Shown piece after piece: positions 23,738-33,631 of a DNA stretch of 64,000 nt. The DNA is taken from contig OY986965.1 of NCBI GenBank assembly GCA_963920575.1, positions 18,244,957 through 18,308,956 of the forward strand. Reading direction: 5' to 3'. The notes below the pieces were generated by a model that saw only the letters and a program-made list of their open reading frames with translations, did not search any database and was not told the origin of the DNA. The translations under genes and the position numbers were made by a program. Source of the DNA: Narthecium ossifragum. Taxonomy: Eukaryota > Streptophyta > Magnoliopsida > Dioscoreales > Nartheciaceae. How positions within the stretch are numbered: the first letter of the stretch is position 1; every line of letters starts with the position of its first letter.

Positions 23738-23958
23738 GATCGATCTTCCTAGATCCCTCCAGGAAGATCGATCACCTGCGTGACCAAAGACCCCGCCCAT
23801 GCCAACCAAGGGACATGATCGATCATCTTCAAGGAGAATGATCGATCCTCAAGGAGAATGATCGATCATTCTCACCAGATGATCCATCCTTCTTGGGCTA
23901 AGCAGGGCGCACCAAGAGTAATCGATCCTTCCTCAGCAAGGATCGATCCTGATGGGTT
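23738..23958. repeat. Palindrome array in R1 (transcribed side)
   Basis: Arms such as GATCGATCTTCCT (23738-23750) and its exact reverse complement AGGAAGATCGATC (23761-23773) form a 13-bp hairpin with a 10-nt loop. More GATCGATC units continue to 23958. A second array of the same kind at 24319-24492 lies just upstream (on the minus strand) of a TATATAA at about 24290. Confidence 0.85.
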
Positions 23959-24735
23959 CCCCGGTAAACGACGACGAGAAATACCGTTGGAAAACTCAAC
24001 CAAATCCCATAAAACCTTGGGATCTGGTAGTACGAAAGACCACGAGTCCAAAATTGATAAGCATGCTCTAAACCATCAAACATGCAGCAATATCTAAGCA
24101 AAACAAACCACAAACAACTCAAACCTCACAAAATCGGAAAGAAAGTAGGTAGGAATCCCTACCTAGATTAGAGCAGCTTCAATCCCAACTGCCAAGCCAA
24201 TGCTCGCCTTCAATCTTTTCCAAATCCCGCTAGATCTGAGCTCATGAACGACGGATTTCAAAAGGATTGAAAGAAGGAAGTCACGTCCATTATATAAACA
24301 AACGAATCGACTATGAATGATCGATCATTCAAGGAGGAATGATCAATCCTTCATGACGATCGCACTCTCTGGCATCAGATGATCGATCCTTCCACCGAGG
24401 GGAGATCGATCATCACTCAATGATTGATCCTTCCCACAAAGGATGATTGATCATCTAGTCTAGATGATCGATCCTTCCAGCATGGGAAGATCGATCACCT
24501 AGGTTTTGAAACTAGACTTGGGCTAGAACACAAACCCAAGTCCGGATCTTTCGATCCCGGGTAGACTATCTGTTCTAAACAAACATTTACACAAACACGG
24601 TCAGTGTGTGCACACGCGAGTGTGAAACAAACTGACAAGACACAATTTACCAAATTGCCCTTACGGTCCACAACGAGCCAAGGACTCGACCCAAGCGGTC
24701 GACCCAGGAGTAGAGGGGCAGGTCCTCACAGTTCT

Positions 24736-25226
24736 GATAAGACCCAGATCCAGTTTTCAGTTAGAATTTTGACACCATTTGAGCTTCTGATCAAATTGTT
24801 ACAGTATTGATATTTGACCTACCAATTTTGTAAATAGAAAAGATCCGGTACTCAAGTAACTCACATATTTTACAAGTAGCAAATATGAAATTTACCCATA
24901 ATTTAATATCAACCTTATATGGATGGAGAGGGTTGTGGTTATCTATAATACGGTTAGGTAAGGCTATGTGTTTAATATTAGTGAAATATAATACGGTCAG
25001 GTAAGGTTCTGTGATTAATATTTCATTTATACGATTAATTCATGGTATAAGGTTATATGATTAATATCTAACCTTACGTAATTTATAGTTGATTAAACCT
25101 ACCTGACAATTCTTCCCCATTTCCCTGATAGCACGTTCCCCATCCCATTCTACCCCAACGCTCCTTCGTCCCCTCTTACCAACTGCCTCTTTCTCTCTCT
25201 CTCTTCACCGCTCCTCTCTCACAGAC

Positions 25227-25270
<44 letters not shown>

Positions 25271-25415
25271 CCCCTTCTCTTAATCTCTCCTCGCAGATGA
25301 CGATTTGCTTCTAGAAAGTTTTTCACTGAGCTCAACTAGGTCCTCACGGATTGGTATATCTCAAGAACCTTCTACCTATTGGTGCGATCTTTGTTCTTCG
25401 CCAGTGGCCTCAGGT
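24736..25415. other. Unassigned sequence with a CT microsatellite
   Basis: AT-rich to about 25100, then C-rich. A pure (CT)n tract runs from 25230 to 25269, with shorter CT runs from 25191. CT-rich tracts of this sort are common in plant 5' UTRs, and this sequence is interrupted by the R2 insertion at 25416 and resumes at 29901. No coding frame was recognised. Confidence 0.5.
25230..25269. repeat. (CT)n microsatellite
   Basis: About 20 uninterrupted CT units followed by CCGCCCC. Confidence 0.95.
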
Positions 25416-27467
25416 TGTCGCTCCCTGACCCGCGAAAGCCCAACCGGACTGGGCGACGCGAACTGGAACCTAACTAAATATGGAATAATTTTGGCGATGG
25501 TTCCCTCTAGCTTTCTGGTTTAACAATAATTCCAAACCTCAACAAAAAAACAAAGATATATTCAAATCCTCAAAAGGGTTTACATTCATATACATCACAC
25601 TCCCGTAGGAGACTATCTAAACAAAAAGGGTGTAGATGACGATCACCGCTCCTCAAGCACCGCCAGACGCTGCCGCGCCACCAAACACCTGCCCGGTAGG
25701 GGCCACCAAGAAGAGGTAACGCATGTACCTGCAAAATGCAACCCGGGTAGAGTAAGCACTAAGCTCAGTATGGTTTTACACTACGACACACAGAAAGGAG
25801 GAAACACAATAGTGTTGCCCCCAAGCAAGGCCTAGGTGTGCTATGGGGTCCCATAACCCCACCACATGCCCCTATGAGCACACCCTCTACTCAAGAAACA
25901 TAGATCACCGGACACCGGCTGCACCTCAGCACCTAGCTCGAGGCCGGCACGACCTCTAAATTATCGATCAACATGTATTCAAGTCATCTAAGCATATCAT
26001 CGATATCGACTGAATACTACCATCCGATCTTGGACCACACTATCCGTCACGGTCCTAAAGCTAGATCCGAGCTACCCGAAAGCCTCGGATCGGCGATCAA
26101 CCCATCGCACACGCTCTATCCTTATATATCTAATGCACAATCAAAATGCATGCTATGATCATGCACAAATAACAGGTAAGTATGCAACAATATGATAAGA
26201 TAACAAACAGTTCCAACTGGACTGCTATAGCGATACCAACAACCTCTGCCAGCCAATCCGCAGCGGGTCCAGGCATTACGATGGTACCGCGACCGTCAAC
26301 CACGAACCCTTGAACAGGAAGCAACCCCGAAAACACGATGAACATATAATATTATATGTTTTGAACATATAATATTATTTAATCATCAAGATCCCCTAAT
26401 TAAAGGCTAAGAGACCTCGTTGATCCGAAGTCCAAATGACGTCGGATTCAAGATCCAACTTAGACAAAACGCAGGAAAACATACTGGGATCGAAATATCA
26501 AAAAATGGGAAACATCCGATGGCTCGATTACCGAGAAAACGCTAATCAAAACCATTAACTTCACTAATTACCTCTAATTGCTGCAACATAGCCCATCCAA
26601 AGGTAAATCATAACAATTCATAGGAAAATCATAAAATTATGAAACTGGTTGCACCTGAGAGTAGATCTAAAGATCTCCAACTCTCATGTTCATCAAAAAT
26701 CAAGATCATGCATGTACAGACTGAAAAACACGTCATACGCCGGTTGTTCTTCAAGAACAGCAAAATCGGAAAAACCGAGTTTAAACATGCTAAAATCCTA
26801 CTAAAATCTCAATCAAATCATATGAAACTCAAAAAAGAAATCCATCTAACCTAGATACACACAATAACACCAAGAACACCAGATCCACTGGCTAGATTAA
26901 GAGAAAACCCCTATTAAACCCATGTGGGAAGAAACCCACCGAACTAAACAAACCTCGGCTGAATCCCCACTATTTGAGTACCAAACTGGCTTCAAACCAA
27001 GCCACAGATCTTCCTCACGCTGCGACAAATCCAACGATCCCTCAAGCACTCAATTTGGTGGGCGGAGGAGGGAGAATGGAGGGAAGGAAGGAAGCAGCCG
27101 GAACAGGGAAAGGAAAACAGAACCGCGGGAAAGAAGAAGGAAGAAGAAAAAGAAAAAGAAGAAGAGAGGAAGAGAGGAGGAAGGAGAAAGAGGATAAGGG
27201 AGAGGAGAGAAGGGGAAACATGATAAGGGAGAGGAGAGAAGATCTTTCTTGTGAGGACGTGTCCCTCTACCCCTGTGGCTCGTGTGGACCGCAACTGCAA
27301 TTTGGTAAATTACGCCTTACCGGTTTGTTTCACATCCGCGTGTGCACACACTAACCATTTTTGTGTTAGCGTTTGATTAGAACGGTTAGGTAGACCCGGG
27401 GATCGAAAGATCCGAGCTCGGGCTTGTGTTTTAACCCAAGTCTAGCTTTCTGCACCTAACGGATCGA

Positions 27468-27562
27468 TCTTTCCTTGCTAAAAGATTGATCTTTTAGTGC
27501 CAGAAAGTCAAGGCGTGATCGTCATGAAGGATGGATCTTTCCTCATGGAAAGATCGATCATT
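27468..27562. repeat. Palindrome array upstream of TATA in F2
   Basis: Pairs of GATCGATC-type motifs (some decayed to GATTGATC) whose flanks pair with each other, for example GGAAAGATCGATC after CGGATCGATCTTTCC. The TATA box follows at 27581. Confidence 0.8.
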
Positions 27563-27924
27563 CATAGGTCGGTTTATTTGTCTATAAAACGGACGTAACC
27601 TTCTTCCTTGAATCCTTTTGAAATCCGCCGTTCTTGAGCTCAGATCCGGCTGGATTTTGAAGTGGTTGAGGACGATCCAAGGCTTAGCAGCTGGGATTGA
27701 AGCAACTCTTGCCTAGGTAGGGATTTCTACCTACTTGTTTTCCGATTTTTGAGAGTTTGAGTTGATTGTGATTTGTTTTGCTTAGATCTTGCTATAAAGT
27801 TGTTAGTTTTTAGTATTCTTACCGGTTTTGGACTCGTGGTCCTTCGTACTACCTGATCCCAAGGTTTTGTGGGATTTGGTAGAGTTTTTCGACAGTATTT
27901 CTCGCCAGAGGTTCGCCGGAGAAC

Positions 27925-28235
27925 CCAACAAGATCGATCTTTCTTGGAGAAGGATCGATCCTTCATTGTTGGTCATGTTGAGCCCGAGCATGATCAATCA
28001 TCTGGTGAAGATGATTGATCTTTGTTCCAGGGTAGCATGGATGCCCTTTGTCGCGAGGATGATCGATCTTCCTGAGAGGAAGGATCGATCTTCCTTGGCA
28101 TGACGAGGAAGATGCCCTCTGTCGCAAGGATGATCGATCTTCCTAGGAGGAATGATCGATCTTCTTTGGCTCGACAAGAAAAGGGCTCTCTGTTACTTGG
28201 AAGATCGATCTTTTCTTAGGGAAAGATTGATCCTT
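27925..28235. repeat. Palindrome array in transcribed part of F2
   Basis: Repeated AGATCGATCTT / AAGGATCGATCCTT / GGAAGATCGATCTT units in opposing pairs over about 310 bp. Confidence 0.85.
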
Positions 28236-29900
28236 TGGTGGCAGAGAGGAGTTCCTCATTGGCTTTGCTCGCGGGGCTTTGTATGTACGGTTATTCTTAC
28301 AACTTTATATATTGTACATATCATTAAGTATGTTAGCCCCATATTAGAGGTAGTGGTGAACCAGGAGAGTGATGACTCATGGGATGTTTAGAATAAGTGG
28401 GTGAGTGGCCCTACTGCTTTCCATAGCCTTGTATGCCGGCGTGTGCCGAGGGCCATTATCTTTGTGGTTTGCCTTCTATTGTTTACGGGGCTGCTTCCCG
28501 ATGCAGGTTGCTGGTGAACTGGCTGGCAGTTGGTGGTGTACAACTGCAGCAGTTCCAGACCTTAAATATATGTTCACCACCCCGGGCCGGCTGGGTGCCG
28601 AGCCCAAAGCTTGTTGTGTTATCATCACATATTGCTGCATGCTTAAATGTTTTATATGCGTATGTTCATAGCATGCATTCTTGTTGTGCATCAGTTGCAT
28701 AAGGTTAGGGCATGGGCGATTTGTGGGTCGCCATCCCGATGCTTGGAAGCTCGGATTTAGCCCTACGACCGGGGTCGGGTAGTTTGGATCTGGTTTGAAT
28801 TGTGGTGTACAGTCGAATTTGATGATAGGCCTAGATGACTCGTACACCTGTGGATTGATGATGTTAGAGGTCATGTCGGCTTCTAGTCGAGTGCTGAGGT
28901 GCAGCCGATGTCCGGTGATCCATGTCTCTTGAGTAGAGGATGTGCCTACTCAACGGGTTAGACTCCCGCCAGCAGTGTTCACTTCGTCCCTGCTGTGAGA
29001 CATCAGTGTTGTTTTCCTGCTCATTGGGACACGCGGTGGGTTTATGGGACCCCTGTGTATACCCAGGCTTTAATAGAGGGCAACATTGTTGCGTTTCCCT
29101 CTTCCTTCTGTGTATCGTAGTGTAGTTTCCCTGCTGAGTTTAGTGCTCACTCCTACCCGGGCTGCGTTTTGCAGGCATGAGCTCCTTTTTGGTGGCCCCT
29201 ACCGGGCAGTTGGTCGGCGGCGCGGCGGCGCCTGGCGGAGTCTGAAGAGTGGTGATCCTTTACCGTTTTTGAACCCTTGGTTAGTTAGTCTCCTATGGGT
29301 GTATATAAATGTTGTATTCGAATCTTCCCCTCTCCGAGGATATGTATATTAAACATTTGGGTTTTGTAATATGTGGTTTGAGGTTCTGTTAATTATAGTG
29401 TTTTAAATTGAGGGTGTTTTGATGAATTGTTAGGGAGACAAATAGGTTCGAGGGAACCCTCGCCAAAATTTTCCGCGTTTCGTTATGTTTCGGTTCGCAT
29501 CGCCCGGCCCGGTTGGACTTTCGTGGGTCGGAGTGCGACATTTCTTCTCACCTCTGATAGCGGAGAGAGATAGCCAACGACGACCGTCCACTTAGAAAAC
29601 CCACCGCCTCAACTTCCTGGCACTAAAAGCTCGATCTCCTTAGCAAGGGAAGATTGATCTCTTTCGCCCAGGAAGCCAAACTTGGGCTAAAGCACAAGCC
29701 CAATCCCGAATCTTCTAATCCCGGGTCCATCTAACCATTATAATCAAACACTAACACAAATACGGTCAGTGTGTGCACACGCGAGTGTGAAACAAACCGA
29801 CAAGGTGCAATTTACCAAATTGCCCTTGCAGTCCACAACGAGCCACGGGCCTGACCCAGATGGTCGGCCCAAGAGTAGAAGGGCAGGTCCTCACATAGGT

Positions 29901-30775
29901 ACTCAAGAACCAATCTTAGCTCGATTTCCCGACATCAATATCTGTGTCTTCCTATCTTCTTTGATCTGCTTCGACTACTCGGTTTCTTCTGGAATATGCT
30001 TATGTTGACGTGGAAATCTTATCGTTGACCGGTACGGTCAAAATTGTCAAATTGTCAAAATGTCAAAAATCAGGGACGCGCAAAAGCTCAACTCCTTCGA
30101 ACTCAGTTCGAACGGAGGTGTAAAATTAGTTGGAAATATGGTCAAATTCTTGTTAAAATCTATTAAAAAGATCATTATGAAGAGAATTGAAGATAAACTT
30201 GAATTGATCTTAATTTAACCTTAAGTTAATCTATTTAAAACGATAAACCTATCTAAAGCAACTAATTAAATCCCGAAAATGATAAAGATCATCCTAAAAT
30301 AACTAAATCTAAAGAAAAGTAAGATTAAATATACAGTAATCCTAAATTAATCTACTATAAAGAATAGGTTATTAAAACTTTAATAATTATAACTAATCTA
30401 AGAAAGCCATAAAAGAAGAACATAAAATCTAATAAAAGACATTCATTAAATTAAAGAACTTACAAGTAAACAGGAATGTAATAAAATCAGAGCGCGTAGG
30501 CTAGTTACAATAGTGTGAGAGAGAGAGATTACACAGTGAAAAAAAGCCTATTTATATCCTACTAGCGCTAATAACCGTCCATGCCTAAATTGATCGTGGC
30601 GCAATTATAAGAGATCATGTTGTAATTGTGCTATAACCGCATTCTTCACGTTCAGTTCTTTGGTCGATGAGCATACGTGGTCGATGATCCTTCATTGCAC
30701 ACGTCATGATCATGCTTGCTTAATGATCTTTCTTTGGACACGTCATGATTGCACTTGGTCGATGATCTTCACTTG
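29901..30775. other. Unassigned AT-rich sequence with degenerate GATGATC repeats
   Basis: No gene seen. From about 30660 to 30775 there are imperfect units such as TGGTCGATGATC and CACGTCATGATCATGC. These continue beyond the Sirevirus-like insertion (33087-33250), so that element landed inside a degenerate minisatellite. Confidence 0.5.
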
Positions 30776-30894
30776 TGTTAGTCCTAATATTGTTTTGATA
30801 ATGTCAATATATGTTTGATGATATAACATTATTTTAATATTTATATCCCTTAATTTGGAAGTTGCTAAAAATCATATTTAGATGTTTTAGTACT

Positions 30895-31145
30895 CCCGGT
30901 CGATGGACTGATCGACCGCGGAGGTTAAAGTTGCGAAGGTCGATATGGTGGTCGATGGGATGGTCGACCGTCGCCTATGTGAATGGATTTGGTGAAGCGA
31001 CGGTCGAATGAGGTATCGATCCTGAGAAGCCCATTTCGTCACAGAGGCTCACGGGTGATGCGACGGTCGACCCTGAAGTGTGAAGGCTGATGCGACGATC
31101 GATCCAGGCTATGCTTTGAGTGTTGTGGATGATGCGACAGTCGAT
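30895..31145. repeat. GGTCGAC-type palindrome array in Sirevirus-like 5' LTR
   Basis: Repeated GGTCGATG, GATCGACC, GGTCGACC and CGATCGATCC units. The TATA box ATATAAATA follows at about 31233-31241, roughly 90 bp downstream of the last unit. Confidence 0.8.
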
Positions 31146-31934
31146 CGCCAGTCAGGAAATTAGCCATTAAAGAGCCGTTACGGAAGCAGAAAATAGCTAT
31201 TGGAAGGCTGTTTGGATGGGTTTGGAGCTCAAATATAAATAGGAAGAAGCAACAAACTTGCAGCAAGACTCAGGGGATTATTTGTAAACATTGTAACAAA
31301 TTTTAGTCTTCTTTTTTAGAGCTTAATCTTTGTAAAACTATTTCAAGTGTGAAGTAGATTTTGTGAGAGAGATCCAAGAGTGAGTTGGAGAGATTGTAAG
31401 GTTGCCAAGCACTCGTAAACTTGGTGGATAGGTTGCCAAGCACTCAAAAGCTTGGTGGAAATCTTGTAAGAGTTCTTCCAAGTAGTGGAACCTCAAGGAG
31501 GGCCTTGAGTGAAGTGGACGTAAACCAAGAGTTGGGTCAAACCATTATAAAAATATGGTGCAATCTCTCTAACTTATCTCTTGTCCTTCAATAACTTGTT
31601 TAATTGCATTTCATATCATTTACAAGTATACAAGTTCTTAGACTCCTCCTACCTAGGTTTTCCTTGATAAAATTTTTGTTTAAGGTCCAATAGATCACCC
31701 CCTCTTGGACTTTCAATTGGTATCAGAGCGAGAATTAAAAAGATATTCAAACTTCAACGATGTGACGGTCGACCACCAGTCAGGAAACTAGCCGTTAAAG
31801 AGCCGTTGCAGAAGCAGAAAATAACCATTGGAATGCTATTTGGAGGGGTTTGGAGCTCAAGTATAAATAGGAAGAAGCGGCAAACTTTCAGCAAGACTCA
31901 GTGGATTATTTGTAAACATTATAACAAGTTTTAG

Positions 31935-32673
31935 TGTGAGGCCCGGGGTACCTAGGTGTCGGTGTTCGCGTGGCTGAACCAGGTAACCAGGTAAGCAACC
32001 CACATATATATAAGTATATTAGTAATCCTTATAAGACACAATGCGTTTTAAAACTGTGATGACAGTGATCTGTCAGAAAACTTTAAGGTTAAGCATGTTT
32101 GCCTTGAAGCGGTCCCAGGATGGGTGACCTACTGGGAGGTTTTCTTAGATTTCTACGGTGAGCCAAAAGCGGACAATATTGTGTCATGTGGGGCTCTCGG
32201 GTGGATCCCGGACGGAGCTTGTAGGCTCTGGGCGGCCCTGGACGGCGGGGGCCGTTACAGATCGTATCAGAGCAGGCTGTAGGTCTGTTAGCCGGATTGT
32301 GCCAGCGAGGACGCTAGGCCTCTAAGGGGGTTGGGTTGTGAGACCCGGGGTACCTAGGTGTTGGTGTTCGCTTGGAGGGCATGTGGTTGAACCAGGTAAC
32401 CAGGTAAGCAACCCCACGTATATATAAGTATATTAGTAACCCTTATAAAACACAACGCATTTTAAAGCTATGATGGCAGTGATCCGTTAGAAAACTCCAA
32501 GGTTAAGCGTGCTTGCCTTGGAGCGATCCTGGGATGGGTGACCCACTGGGAAGTTTTTCCAGATTTCTACGGTGAGCCAAAAGCGGACAATATTGTGTCG
32601 GGTGGGGCCCTCGGGTGGATGCTGGACGGAGCCCGTAGGCCCTGGGCGGCCTCGGACAGCGGGGGTCGTTACA
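31935..32673 (+). mobile_element. Cassandra-type TRIM (5S rRNA-bearing LTRs)
   Basis: Two LTRs, 31935-32259 and 32337-32673 (TGTGAGGCCCGGGG / TGTGAGACCCGGGG ... CGTTACA), enclose only 77 bp with a primer site (CGTATCAGAGC) and a purine-rich AAGGGGGTTGGG. TTTAG flanks both sides (31930-31934 and 32674-32678). Each LTR has a segment that matches the 3' half of plant 5S rRNA (AAGGTTAAGC, then GGGATGGGTGACC and CTGGGAAG), at about 32073-32145 and 32487-32560. That combination identifies Cassandra, a non-autonomous element that uses a 5S-derived RNA polymerase III promoter. No coding capacity. Confidence 0.93.
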
Positions 32674-33086
32674 TTTAGTATTCTCTTGAGAGCTTAATCT
32701 TTGTAAAACTACTTCATGTGTGAAGTAGACTTTGTAAGAGAGATCCAAGAGTGAGATGAAGAGATTGTAAGGTTGTCAAGCACCCCTAAGCTTAATGGAT
32801 AGGTTGCCAAGCACTCGGAAGCTTGGTGGAAATCTTGTAAGAGTTCTTGCAAGTAGTGGAACTTCAAGGAGGGCCTTGAGTGAAGTGGACGTAGACCAAG
32901 AGTTGGGTCGAACCACTATAAAAATATAGTGCAATCTCTCTAACTTATCTCTTGTCCTTCAATTACTTGTTTAATTGCATTTCATATCATTTACAAGCAT
33001 ACAAGTTCTTAGACTCCCGCTACCTAGGCTTTCCTTGATCAATTTTTCATTTAAGGTCCAATAGATCACCCCCTCTTGGACTTTCA

Positions 33087-33631
33087 ACTTGGACATGCTA
33101 TGATCACCTCTGGTTGATGATTTACGTGCATCCATTTGTATTTGGGTGATGCTTCTCTACATATCAAACATTTGATCGTCCATTTGGATTGGATAATTAA
33201 GTCACAAGTGATTAAGTCATCGGTCACAAATACTTTGCTTATGACACGATCATAGATTGATTAGCCATTATTTTGACTAACATTTTGCCCCCCCATGCGG
33301 TGATCAAGGAATGCCTTTTTTTATTTAAAAATGATGAGATGATCACAACTGACACGATTTGACCGTTTTCCTTATTTGTTCCAATCTAATCATCACAACC
33401 TCTTGGGAAGTTATACTGTCATGCCGTTTATACTCTCTATCCAATCCTTTTTGGATCCCGCATTTAATGTGACGATAAAAACTCTTTATTTAAGCCATAT
33501 CTCTTGGCTTGGAGAGAACTCTCTTCCCCTATCGTCTTCCTATGCCTTTTAGGGTTTTCTTTCTTCACCTACCATTGTGGCGGCATCTTATTTCTCTTCT
33601 TCACTCTGCAACTATTTCTCCATTAATCATC
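33087..33631. other. Upstream region of the plant-mobile-domain gene
   Basis: Continues the GATGATC-rich sequence, then AT-rich. A TATA-like CTTTATTTAAG at about 33483-33493 is followed by CT-rich sequence before the ATG at 33632, which would serve as promoter and 5' UTR. Confidence 0.45.

Larger units (their letters stand above)
19673..24730 (-). mobile_element. Long LTR (reverse copy R1) of a Gypsy-like family, split by a forward copy
   Basis: Reverse-oriented copy starting TGTCGCACCCCGACCC and ending GGTCCTCACA (TGTGAGGACC read on the minus strand). GTTCT flanks both ends (19668-19672 and 24731-24735), a 5-bp target duplication. Removing the inserted copy at 21393-23708 leaves about 2.74 kb. 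TG...CA ends, 5-bp TSD, a TATA box and no coding capacity fit a solo LTR. The end sequence resembles chromovirus-type Gypsy LTRs, but without internal region the family is not proven. Confidence 0.85.
27250..29540 (+). mobile_element. Solo long LTR (forward copy F2) nested in R2
   Basis: 2,291 bp, TGTGAGGACGTG...GGAGTGCGACA with TTTCT on both sides (27245-27249 and 29541-29545). TATA box TCTATAAAAC at 27581-27590. Palindrome arrays at 27468-27562 (ending about 20 bp before TATA) and 27925-28235. The 3' part has the family's conserved block around the CTACCCGGGCTGCG motif (about 29154). Confidence 0.88.
25416..29895 (-). mobile_element. Long LTR (reverse copy R2), split by a forward copy
   Basis: Starts TGTCGCTCCCTGACCC and ends GGTCCTCACA; flanks CAGGT (25411-25415) and TAGGT (29896-29900), a 5-bp duplication with one C/T difference. 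Without the nested copy it is about 2.18 kb. Its part at 27055-27240 is a purine-rich tract, matching the pyrimidine-rich tract of F3 read in the other direction. Confidence 0.83.
30776..33086 (+). mobile_element. Internally deleted Sirevirus-like Copia element
   Basis: Complete 5' LTR 30776-31715 (TGTTAGTCC...GGACTTTCA), primer site TGGTATCAGAGC at 31718-31729, about 30 bp of leader, then a jump at about 31758 into the middle of a second LTR that runs to 33086 with the same end. ACTTG lies on both outer sides (30771-30775 and 33087-33091), so both outer ends are original and all coding sequence was lost from inside. The LTR 3' end with CACCCCCTCTTGGACTTTCA is typical of Sirevirus-type elements. 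A Cassandra element sits inside the second LTR. Confidence 0.88.

Noticed and set aside
32073..32560. Genuine 5S rRNA genes
   Set aside because: Only the 3' half of 5S resembles it, with several changes, and both copies lie inside the LTRs of a Cassandra element.
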